A stretch of DNA of 13,441 bases from Candidatus Omnitrophota bacterium (GTDB taxonomy: Bacteria > Ratteibacteria > UBA8468 > B48-G9 > JAFGKM01), in the NCBI GenBank assembly GCA_023818785.1, contig JAMWCO010000027.1:1-13441 (forward strand). Reading direction: 5' to 3'. Shown here piece after piece: positions 6,594 to 12,642 of this stretch (the stretch's first letter is position 1; each line of letters begins with the position of its first letter). The notes beneath the pieces were generated by a model. That model worked only from the letters and a program-made list of their open reading frames with translations. It ran no database searches and was not told the DNA's origin. Both the position numbers and the translations under genes were made by a program.

Positions 6594-6668
6594 GCCCCTG
6601 TAGCTCAGGAAGGATAGAGCAGCGGTTTCCTAAACCGCGTGTCGCCCGTTCAAGTCGGGCCAGGGGCA
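6594..6668 (+). tRNA. tRNA-Arg, anticodon CCT
   Basis: A complete cloverleaf can be drawn. The acceptor stem is GCCCCTG (6594-6600) with CAGGGGC (6661-6667) and discriminator A6668. The D stem is GCTC/GAGC with a GG-containing loop. The anticodon stem GCGGT/ACCGC holds loop TTCCTAA, giving anticodon CCT at 6629-6631, which reads AGG. The variable loop has 5 nt, and the T stem GCCCG/CGGGC carries loop TTCAAGT. All stems are fully paired. The 3' CCA is not encoded and must be added enzymatically. Confidence 0.96.
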
Positions 6669-6674
6669 ATATCC

Positions 6675-6709
6675 CCCAACTTCCGAACCGGGTTCGGAGG
6701 GAGATTGGG
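6675..6709 (+). promoter_or_regulatory. Strong hairpin between tRNA-Arg and lipM that sequesters the ribosome binding site
   Basis: Six bases after the tRNA, a 9-bp stem (6680-6688 with 6692-6700, one G-T pair, 3-nt loop) contains the perfect inverted repeat TCCGAACCGGGTTCGGA (6682-6698). It is extended by CCCAA/TTGGG (6675-6679 with 6705-6709) across a 4-nt bulge. The only Shine-Dalgarno sequence of the next gene, GGAGGG (6696-6701), lies in the 3' arm, and the structure ends one base before the ATG. There is no T-run, so it does not look like a terminator. It stands out as GC-rich in AT-rich surroundings. Confidence 0.7.
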
Positions 6710-6710
6710 A

Positions 6711-7484
6711 ATGAAATGTAGATATATATTATGTGAAAATTATGACCCTTACTGGAATATGGCCTTTGATTATTATTTCTGGCAGAAATGTAGTGAAAAA
6801 AAGAGTTTATCTATTTTAAGATTTTATAAATGGTCTCCAAGTTCTGTATCAATTGGCTATAATCAAAAACAAATAAATTTAATAAATTTACATTTTTGTA
6901 AAAAAAATAATATACCTATTGTTATGAGGCCTACTGGTGGAAGTGCAATTTTTCATGATATTGAAATTACTTACTCTTTTTGTTCAAACTTATCTAATCA
7001 TAATTCATTCCCTTCTCCTTTATTATCTTATATGAAAATATGTGAAAGTATAATTAAAGGTATTGAAAAGTTTGGAATTAAATTAAAGATAAGGGGTATT
7101 TCTGAAGGGAAAGAACCATCTTTTACAGAGATACCTTGTTTTTCTTTATCTTCAAGGCATGATATAATTTACAATGATAAAAAAATTGTTGGTTCTGCAC
7201 AAAGAAGAAATAATTTTTCTTTTTTGCAGCACGGCTCTATTTTAATTGATATAAGAAAAACTTTATGGCAAAATATTTTCATTCAAGAAATTGATTTTTC
7301 TAAGATTGGCTATTTAAAAGAATTGATTGGAAATTTTGATGAAAAAAAAATGATAAATTTTTTAAAAAGTGGATTTGAGGATGTTTTTGAATTTAAAACT
7401 TTTGAAGATGAAATAGGGAGAAAAGAAGCAAATGAAATTGAAAGTATAAGAATAAAACTAAAGAAGGAGGGTAGATATGAGTAA
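6711..7484 (+). CDS. LipM/LplA-family octanoyl- or lipoyl-protein transferase
   Basis: This 257-residue cytoplasmic enzyme belongs to the biotin/lipoate ligase-transferase fold and attaches octanoyl or lipoyl groups to lipoyl domains such as GcvH. Visible motifs are NMAFDYYF (16-23), the acyl-binding RPTGGSAIFHD (73-83) and KKIVGSAQRR (157-166) with the conserved K158, followed by QHGSI. C143 in PCF, 15 residues before K158, matches the position of the catalytic Cys of LipM-type octanoyltransferases, which favours LipM over ATP-dependent LplA; LipL-type amidotransferase is a further possibility. The ATG at 6711 follows GGAGGG with 9-nt spacing; an upstream in-frame GTG would lie inside the tRNA. 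Its end overlaps the next start by 8 bp. No gcvH or lipA gene is visible here. Confidence 0.82.
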   Translation: MKCRYILCENYDPYWNMAFDYYFWQKCSEKKSLSILRFYKWSPSSVSIGYNQKQINLINLHFCKKNNIPIVMRPTGGSAIFHDIEITYSFCSNLSNHNSFPSPLLSYMKICESIIKGIEKFGIKLKIRGISEGKEPSFTEIPCFSLSSRHDIIYNDKKIVGSAQRRNNFSFLQHGSILIDIRKTLWQNIFIQEIDFSKIGYLKELIGNFDEKKMINFLKSGFEDVFEFKTFEDEIGRKEANEIESIRIKLKKEGRYE

Positions 7485-8220
7485 TTTTAAAGATAATCTT
7501 GGTGTTCAGAGTTATTGTTTCAGAAATTTTAGAGATAATAGAATTGTTGCAAAAATGGTTAAAGAATTGAGATTAAATAAGATTGAATTATGTGGAGTTC
7601 ATATTGATTTTCTTGACCAAAGCAAGTTTAAGGATGTAATTTCAATTTATAAGAATGAAGGAATAGAGATTTATTCTGTTGGAGTTCAATATTTTTCAAA
7701 TAATGAAAATAATGAAAGAAAGTATTTTGAATTTGTTAAAATGTGTGGGGCTAAAATTATAAGTGCTGACTTTGATATAAATAAAATTTTTGATTGTTTT
7801 AAAACTGCTGAAAAACTTTGTGATGAATATAATATTAAAATTGCTATTCATAATCATGGTGGTTGGCACTGGCTTGGAAATATCCAAACCCTTGAATATG
7901 TTTTCAAAAATACTTCTGAAAGGATAGGACTTTGTCTTGATACTGCATGGGCACTTGATTCAAGAATAGACCCTGTAAAAATGATAGAAACATTTTCTAA
8001 TAGATTATATTCACTCCATTTAAAGGACTTTATTTTTGAAAGGGATAGAAAACCTACTGATATAGTTTTTGGGGAAGGAAATATTTGTATTAAAAAAATT
8101 GTAGAAAAACTTAAAAATATAAAATTTCAAGGACCACTTATAATAGAATATGAAGGAGAACCAGAAAATCCGGTCCCAGCAATAAAAAAAGGAATAGAAA
8201 ATTTTTTGAAAGAGGTTTGA
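7477..8220 (+). CDS. Sugar phosphate isomerase/epimerase-like TIM-barrel protein
   Basis: This 247-residue protein has the xylose-isomerase-like/AP-endonuclease-2 TIM barrel found in IolE-type dehydratases and many sugar epimerases. Candidate divalent-metal and catalytic residues lie at the strand ends: E37 (KIELCG), H125 (AIHNHGG), D155 (CLDTAW), H181 (LHLKD) and E224 (IIEYEG). The substrate cannot be inferred; this family is large and broadly annotated. The ATG follows AAGGAGGG at good spacing and overlaps the lipM end by 8 bp; its stop overlaps the next start (TGATG), so the three genes are probably translationally coupled. There is no signal peptide. Confidence 0.8.
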   Translation: MSNFKDNLGVQSYCFRNFRDNRIVAKMVKELRLNKIELCGVHIDFLDQSKFKDVISIYKNEGIEIYSVGVQYFSNNENNERKYFEFVKMCGAKIISADFDINKIFDCFKTAEKLCDEYNIKIAIHNHGGWHWLGNIQTLEYVFKNTSERIGLCLDTAWALDSRIDPVKMIETFSNRLYSLHLKDFIFERDRKPTDIVFGEGNICIKKIVEKLKNIKFQGPLIIEYEGEPENPVPAIKKGIENFLKEV

Positions 8221-9860
8221 TGGAGAAAAGAGTTGCAATAAAAGGAGTAATATTTGATTTTGACGGAACTATTGTAAATCTTTCCATTGATTTTAAAAAA
8301 ATAAAGGAGAGAATTTTAAAAGAGGCAAAAAATTTTAATTTTAAAATTCCTTCTAAAAGTTTACCAGTTCTTGAATTTCTTGAAAAAATTAGAAAATTGA
8401 ATGGTAAAAATGGAGAAGATTTTTTTGTTATTGGTCATAAAATTTTAAAAGAAGAAGAAATTAAAGCATCTAAAAAAACATACCCTAAGAAAGGGGTTTT
8501 AGAATTATTAAAAAATTTAAAAGAGCAAGATATAAAAATAGGAATAATTACAAGAAATTGCAGAGAAGTTGTTGAGAAAGTTATAAATAGATTTAATATT
8601 CCATATGATATTATTCTTACAAGGGATGATATTGAAAGAGTAAAACCAGACCCTTTACATATAAAAGAATGTCTAAGAAAATTGGGATTAAAAAAGAATG
8701 AGGTTATACTTGTTGGAGACCATTTTTTAGATATTAGATGTGGTAAAAAATTGAATATATTAAGTATTGGAATTTCAAATAAAAACATAAAAGAGTATGA
8801 TTTTTTTAAAGAGGGAGCAGATTTTGTTTTTGATGATATAAAAGAAGTTGAATATATTTTAAATTTAAAAGGTTTTCCAACAGGTAAACTTCCAAATAAA
8901 TTTCTAAAATATCTTCTTACCAAATATACAACAAAGGATAAAGATGTGATAGTTTTACCAGGGATAGGAGTTGATTGCTCAATTTTTAAATTTAATGAGA
9001 GATACATTTTTTCAAAGACAGACCCAATAACTTTAACTTCAAAAGATATAGGATTTTATCTTGTTAATATAAATGTAAATGATATTTCTGTTATGGGTGG
9101 AATTCCTTTATATTTTCTATGTGTTCTTTTATTCCCTAAAAATATAACTTTTTCAGAAATTGAGAGTGTTTTTTCTCAAATAAGCAAGGAATGTAAAAAA
9201 TTTAAAATAAAATGGGTAGGAGGACATACTGAAATAATTTCAGATATAAAAAATCCAATTGGGGTTGGTTTTTTAATTGGGAGAAGAATTAAAAAAATAT
9301 ATTTTTCAAATGTAAAAGTTGGAGATAAAGTTTTTCTTATAAAAGAAATAGGGATTGAAGGTGCTTCAATTTTGGCAAGAGAAAAGTTCAAAGATTTAAA
9401 AAAATATTTTTCAGAGGATTATATTTTAAAAGTTCAGAATTCAATTCTAAAACCTGGGATAAGTATATTTAAAGAAGCAAAGTTATTATGGCAAAATTTT
9501 AAAATAAAGTGGATGCACGACCCAACAGAAGGAGGAATATCAACTGCTTTATATGAAGTTTCAGAAAGTAAAAAAATAGGTATTTTGATTGACTTAAAAA
9601 AATTAAATTTTTATCCTGCAACTTGTAAGTTTTGTAAAGTTTTAGGACTTAATCCACTCGGTATAATATCCTCTGGGTGTATAATCGGAATAATAGATAA
9701 AAGAGATGAAAAAGAAATTATTGAATTCTGTAAAAAAAATAAAATTAAATTTAAAATTATAGGTGAAGTGATAAAGGAAAAAGGTGTTTACTATTTTGAA
9801 AATGGAGAGATTTTTGAATTTCCAAGATTTAAAAGGGATGAGATAAATAAGATTTTCTAA
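8220..9860 (+). CDS. HAD phosphatase fused to AIR-synthase/HypE-like domain
   Basis: This 546-residue two-domain protein is of unknown overall function. Residues 1-215 are a Gph-like HAD hydrolase with DFDGT (13-17, nucleophile D13 and general acid D15), T111 in IITRN, K142 in KPDP and VGDHFLD (165-171), so all four HAD motifs are intact. Residues 225-546 belong to the AIRS/PurM-ThiL-SelD-HypE superfamily: LPGIGVD (246-252), TDPITLTSKDIG (267-278), NVNDISVMGGIP (285-296), VGGHTEI (333-339), IGIEGASILARE (376-387) and MHDPTEGG (432-439). The C-terminus lacks the terminal cysteine of HypE, so a role in hydrogenase cyanide-ligand synthesis is not supported. ATP binding by the second domain is expected from the family. 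The ATG at 8220 shares its A with the upstream stop and is preceded by AGAGG; an in-frame TTG at 8217 was not chosen. Base composition is very AT-rich, as in its neighbours. Confidence 0.8.
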   Translation: MEKRVAIKGVIFDFDGTIVNLSIDFKKIKERILKEAKNFNFKIPSKSLPVLEFLEKIRKLNGKNGEDFFVIGHKILKEEEIKASKKTYPKKGVLELLKNLKEQDIKIGIITRNCREVVEKVINRFNIPYDIILTRDDIERVKPDPLHIKECLRKLGLKKNEVILVGDHFLDIRCGKKLNILSIGISNKNIKEYDFFKEGADFVFDDIKEVEYILNLKGFPTGKLPNKFLKYLLTKYTTKDKDVIVLPGIGVDCSIFKFNERYIFSKTDPITLTSKDIGFYLVNINVNDISVMGGIPLYFLCVLLFPKNITFSEIESVFSQISKECKKFKIKWVGGHTEIISDIKNPIGVGFLIGRRIKKIYFSNVKVGDKVFLIKEIGIEGASILAREKFKDLKKYFSEDYILKVQNSILKPGISIFKEAKLLWQNFKIKWMHDPTEGGISTALYEVSESKKIGILIDLKKLNFYPATCKFCKVLGLNPLGIISSGCIIGIIDKRDEKEIIEFCKKNKIKFKIIGEVIKEKGVYYFENGEIFEFPRFKRDEINKIF

Positions 9861-9873
9861 AAAATAAAAAAAA

Positions 9874-9882
9874 TGTTAAAAT
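9874..9882 (+). promoter_or_regulatory. Extended -10 promoter placing the transcription start at the response-regulator ATG
   Basis: TGTTAAAAT combines an extended -10 TG with TAAAAT (5 of 6 to consensus). Exactly 6 nt separate it from the ATG at 9889, so +1 would fall on the A of the start codon. There is no Shine-Dalgarno sequence in the 28-bp gap after the HAD-AIRS gene and no good -35, which an extended -10 can do without. Confidence 0.5.
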
Positions 9883-9888
9883 AATAAT

Positions 9889-10260
9889 ATGGAAGTAAAG
9901 AAAATATTAATAATTGAGGACGACCCTGAAGAAAGATTGATTTTAAGTAGAGAATTGAAAAAGGAAGGTTATATTGTTTATGAAGCACCAACAGGAGAAG
10001 AAGGGCTAAAGATTTTTAAGGAGGATAAACCAGATTTAGTTATTCTTGATGTTATATTACCTGGAATTGATGGATGGGAAGTATTAAAGCGAATTAAGAA
10101 AGGTCCTTTAAGTAGAAAAATTCCTGTCATGATGCTTACTGGAAAAAGTGAAGATAGAGATAAAATAAAGGGGTATGAATTTGGTGCTGATTATTATGTT
10201 ACAAAACCATACGATATTTTAAGATTATTACCTGTTATTAGAAGTTTGATTGAGGAATAA
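9889..10260 (+). CDS. Single-domain response regulator (CheY-like receiver)
   Basis: This 123-residue protein consists of one receiver domain and no output domain. The acidic pocket is E10, D11 and D12, the phosphoacceptor is D54 in LVILDVILPG, the switch Thr is T84 in MLTGKS and the conserved Lys is K106 in VTKPYD; all are intact, so it should be phosphorylated by a histidine kinase encoded elsewhere. It probably acts through protein-protein contact. The start lacks a Shine-Dalgarno site and lies directly behind an extended -10 promoter. The TGS-GTPase gene follows after 1 nt, and its Shine-Dalgarno site lies in the last codons of this gene, so the pair is co-expressed. The kinase, partner and target are unknown. 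Confidence 0.9.
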   Translation: MEVKKILIIEDDPEERLILSRELKKEGYIVYEAPTGEEGLKIFKEDKPDLVILDVILPGIDGWEVLKRIKKGPLSRKIPVMMLTGKSEDRDKIKGYEFGADYYVTKPYDILRLLPVIRSLIEE

Positions 10261-10261
10261 A

Positions 10262-11230
10262 ATGGTTGTTAACCTCCCACCACAATTTCATGAAAAAGAA
10301 GCAGAATTAAAAAAGGCAAAAACAATAGAAGAAAAAATATCTATTCTTGAAGAGATGCTTGCAATAATGCCAAAACACAAATCAAGTGAAAAACTTCAGG
10401 CACTTTTAAAAAGCAAAATTTCAAAGTATAAAAAAATGCTTGAAGAACAAGTAAAAACAAAGAAAAAATCACCAGTCCCAGTAATACAAAAGGAAGGTTC
10501 AGGTCAAATAGTTATATGTGGTCCACCAAATTCAGGGAAATCTACTTTATTGTCAAAACTTACAAAGGCAATACCTGAAATTGGAGATTATCCATTTACA
10601 ACAAAAATGCCTATCCCAGGAATGATGGATTACCAGGATATAAAAATACAACTTGTTGATACTCCTTCTTTATCTCTTGAATTTACGGAAAACTGGGTTG
10701 GTGATATTTTAAGGAAGGCAGATTCTCTAATATTTTTATTTGATATTTCAAGTGATTATATTCTTGAAGAAATAGAAGAAGCATTAAAGGTCCTTGAAAA
10801 GTTTAAAATAAAGGAAGAGAATACTTTTAAATTTAATAAAAATATTATATGGGTAGGTAATAAGATTGATTTACCAGAAAGTAAAGATATAAAGGAGATT
10901 TTTCTTGAATTTTATTCTGATAAAATAAATGAATTAATAACGATTTCTGCAAAAAATTATGAAAATTTTGATTTATTAAAAGAAAAAATGTTTCTCTCAC
11001 TTGATATTATAAGAATATATACGAAAATACCTGGTAAACCACCAGACCTTGAAAATCCATATACTTTAAAGAAAAATACAAAAGTTATTGAACTTGCTGA
11101 AATTATACATAAAGAACTTGTAAAAAATTTTAAATATGCCAGATTATGGAGAAATGGCAAAGATAAAGTAATTATAGCAGGAAGAGATTATATCCTTCAG
11201 GATAAAGACATTATTGAAATTCACGGATAA
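10262..11230 (+). CDS. DRG/Obg-like GTPase with C-terminal TGS domain
   Basis: This 322-residue protein has a basic, helical N-terminal region (about 10-70, likely coiled coil), a GTPase domain and a TGS domain, the order seen in DRG-type translation-factor GTPases. G1 is GPPNSGKST (87-95), the switch I Thr lies in PFTTK (111-115), G4 is NKID (200-203) and G5 is ISAKN (228-232). The G3 motif, normally DxxG, reads DTPS (133-136), lacking the conserved Gly. The TGS domain covers about 250-321 with RIYTKIPGKPPD at its start. A ribosome- or RNA-associated role is the family expectation. The ATG at 10262 has TGAGG 6 nt upstream; an in-frame TTG at 10250, within the previous gene, was not chosen. 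It is preceded by the response regulator (1-nt gap) and followed by the rpsF promoter. Confidence 0.85.
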   Translation: MVVNLPPQFHEKEAELKKAKTIEEKISILEEMLAIMPKHKSSEKLQALLKSKISKYKKMLEEQVKTKKKSPVPVIQKEGSGQIVICGPPNSGKSTLLSKLTKAIPEIGDYPFTTKMPIPGMMDYQDIKIQLVDTPSLSLEFTENWVGDILRKADSLIFLFDISSDYILEEIEEALKVLEKFKIKEENTFKFNKNIIWVGNKIDLPESKDIKEIFLEFYSDKINELITISAKNYENFDLLKEKMFLSLDIIRIYTKIPGKPPDLENPYTLKKNTKVIELAEIIHKELVKNFKYARLWRNGKDKVIIAGRDYILQDKDIIEIHG

Positions 11231-11236
11231 AATAAA

Positions 11237-11265
11237 TTGACTTTTTAGTTTGTTCTGAATATAAT
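11237..11265 (+). promoter_or_regulatory. Sigma70-type promoter of the rpsF-ssb-rpsR-rplI-dnaB operon
   Basis: TTGACT (11237-11242, 5 of 6) and a perfect TATAAT (11260-11265) are separated by 17 bp. The start point is expected near 11272, giving a leader of about 19 nt that carries AAAGGAGG (11276-11283) 7 nt before the rpsF ATG. It begins 6 bp after the GTPase stop codon. Confidence 0.85.
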
Positions 11266-11290
11266 TATTTAAAGCAAAGGAGGAAGAGAT

Positions 11291-11623
11291 ATGATTAGAA
11301 ATTATGAATTTTGTTTTTTAATAAGAGCAGATTTACCAGAAGAAGAAATTAATAAAGAAATTGATTTTATAGAAAGGAGTATTTTAAGAGACGGTGGAGA
11401 AATTTTGAAAAAAGAAAATTGGGGGAGGAAAACACTTGCATATCCTATAAAAAAGAAAGAAGAAGCAATTTATTATCTTTTTTATATAAAAAGTCCAGCA
11501 GAAAATATTTCAAAAATTAAAGGTAATTTCTTTATGAGAGAAAATATTTTAAGATATCTTATTTTACAAAGAAAAAAATTAAAATTAGAGGGAGAAATTG
11601 ATGCCGGGTCCATTCCTAAATAA
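11291..11623 (+). CDS. rpsF: Small ribosomal subunit protein S6
   Basis: The 110-residue product is bacterial S6, which binds the central domain of 16S rRNA as a heterodimer with S18. It starts with the typical MIRNYEFCFLIR strand, has GRKTLAYPIKKKEEAIYYLF in the middle, and a short basic C-terminal tail. The length is normal. The ATG has a near-perfect Shine-Dalgarno AAAGGAGG. It is the first gene of the operon encoding both S6 and S18, and the ssb gene overlaps its last 23 bp. Confidence 0.96.
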   Translation: MIRNYEFCFLIRADLPEEEINKEIDFIERSILRDGGEILKKENWGRKTLAYPIKKKEEAIYYLFYIKSPAENISKIKGNFFMRENILRYLILQRKKLKLEGEIDAGSIPK

Positions 11624-11996
11624 AGTTTTTTTAATAGGGAGATTAACAAGAGACCCTGAATTAAGATATACACAAAATGGAAAAGCAGTTGCAACATTTG
11701 GATTTGCTGTAAATAGAGAGTATATTTCAAAAGGAGAGAAAAAAGAAGATACTTGTTATTTAAACCTTGTTGTATGGGGAAAACAGGCAGAAATATGTGC
11801 AGAGTATTTAAAAAAAGGTAATTTAATATTTGTTGAAGGTCGTTTAACTTATAGGAGTTGGGAAACAGAAGAGAATGAAAAAAGGTCTGTTATTGAAGTA
11901 AGAGTTGAAAAATTTCAGTTTTTAGAAAAACCAAATATTGAGATAATTGACCAAAAGGAGGAATTAGAAAATGGCGAAGAAAGTGAAAGTTTGTAA
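11601..11996 (+). CDS. ssb: Single-stranded DNA-binding protein with atypical C-terminus
   Basis: This 131-residue protein is an OB-fold SSB that coats single-stranded DNA during replication and repair. The fold is recognised from NKVFLIGRLTRDPELRYT (7-24), ATFGFAVNRE (31-40), LNLVVWGKQAE (54-64) and KKGNLIFVEGRL (71-82). The tail after residue 110 is short (about 20 residues) and acidic but ends in ESESL rather than the usual D-D-I-P-F-type tip that recruits partner proteins. The ATG at 11601 follows AGAGGGAG and lies inside rpsF (23-bp overlap); an in-frame TTG just before was not chosen. The last 26 bp overlap rpsR in another frame, which limits tail evolution. Confidence 0.94.
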   Translation: MPGPFLNKVFLIGRLTRDPELRYTQNGKAVATFGFAVNREYISKGEKKEDTCYLNLVVWGKQAEICAEYLKKGNLIFVEGRLTYRSWETEENEKRSVIEVRVEKFQFLEKPNIEIIDQKEELENGEESESL

Positions 11997-12183
11997 ATTC
12001 TGTCAGGAAAAAATAGAGGAGATTGACTATAAAGATATAGGAACAATAAGAAGATATATAACACCGAGGGGAAAAATTATTTCTTCAAAACAGACAGGGA
12101 CTTGTTCACGCCATCAGAGACAACTTGCAAAAGCAATTAAAAGAGCAAGATTTGTTGCACTTTTACCATTTATGAAAATATGA
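11971..12183 (+). CDS. rpsR: Small ribosomal subunit protein S18, cysteine-containing form
   Basis: The 70-residue S18 pairs with S6 on the 30S platform. It carries GTIRRYITPRGKI (24-36) and HQRQLAKAIKRARFVALLPF (48-67), both characteristic. C8 and C11 together with C45 and H48 form a possible zinc-binding set, i.e. the zinc-containing S18 variant. The ATG lies inside the end of ssb, with AAGGAGG upstream. The stop is 8 nt before rplI. Confidence 0.95.
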   Translation: MAKKVKVCKFCQEKIEEIDYKDIGTIRRYITPRGKIISSKQTGTCSRHQRQLAKAIKRARFVALLPFMKI

Positions 12184-12191
12184 GGTGAAAA

Positions 12192-12641
12192 ATGAAAATT
12201 ATATTTATAAAAGATTATAATAATAAAGGTAAAACTGGAGAAATGAAAGAAGTAAAAGATGGTTTTGCAAGAAATTTTTTAATTCCTTATGGTTATGCAG
12301 TAGAGGCAACTGAACAAAATATTAGAATTTTAAAAGAGAAGGAAAAAGAAAAAGAATTAAAAAAGAAAAAGAAAATTGAATATGCGAAAAAAATTAAAAA
12401 CTCTTTAAAGGAAAAATCTATTACAATTCAAGTAAAAGCAGGTATGGATGAGAAACTTTTTGGTGCAATAACAAATGAAATAATAAGTGAAGAAATAAAG
12501 AACCAACTTAACATTGATATAGAAAGACATCAAATTATCCTTGAAGAACCAATAAAAAAACTTGGTATATACAAAGTTCCTATTAGATTGGCAGAAGGGA
12601 TTGAAGGTGAAATAAAAGTTTGGGTAGTAAGAGAAAAATAA
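12192..12641 (+). CDS. rplI: Large ribosomal subunit protein L9
   Basis: The 149-residue L9 binds 23S rRNA domain V and extends from the ribosome surface. The N-terminal domain has MKIIFIKDYNNKGKTGEM and KDGFARNFLIPYGYAVEAT (22-40), typical of L9. A lysine-rich connecting helix follows (about 45-78), then the C-terminal domain containing KLFGAITNEII. The length matches the family. GAGGTG provides the ribosome site, and dnaB starts 1 nt after the stop. Confidence 0.95.
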   Translation: MKIIFIKDYNNKGKTGEMKEVKDGFARNFLIPYGYAVEATEQNIRILKEKEKEKELKKKKKIEYAKKIKNSLKEKSITIQVKAGMDEKLFGAITNEIISEEIKNQLNIDIERHQIILEEPIKKLGIYKVPIRLAEGIEGEIKVWVVREK

Positions 12642-12642
12642 A

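Noticed and set aside
6675..6709. Hairpin as a factor-independent terminator of the tRNA gene
   Set aside because: There is no T-run after the stem, and the lipM start codon follows within one base with its ribosome site in the stem.
6639..6710. Upstream in-frame GTG extending lipM through the tRNA
   Set aside because: It lies within the tRNA T-arm region and hairpin; the product would be 24 extra residues with no family match, and GGAGGG serves the ATG at 6711.
8435..9007. Long antisense open frames opposite AT-rich genes (for example 8435-9007, minus strand)
   Set aside because: They lie inside well-supported genes, have low-complexity Phe/Ser/Ile/Lys-rich translations, and lack ribosome sites or family motifs.
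8220..9860. Calling the fusion HypE or SelD
   Set aside because: The HypE C-terminal cysteine is absent and the N-terminal catalytic Cys/Sec-Lys motif of SelD is not seen; there are no hyp or sel neighbours.
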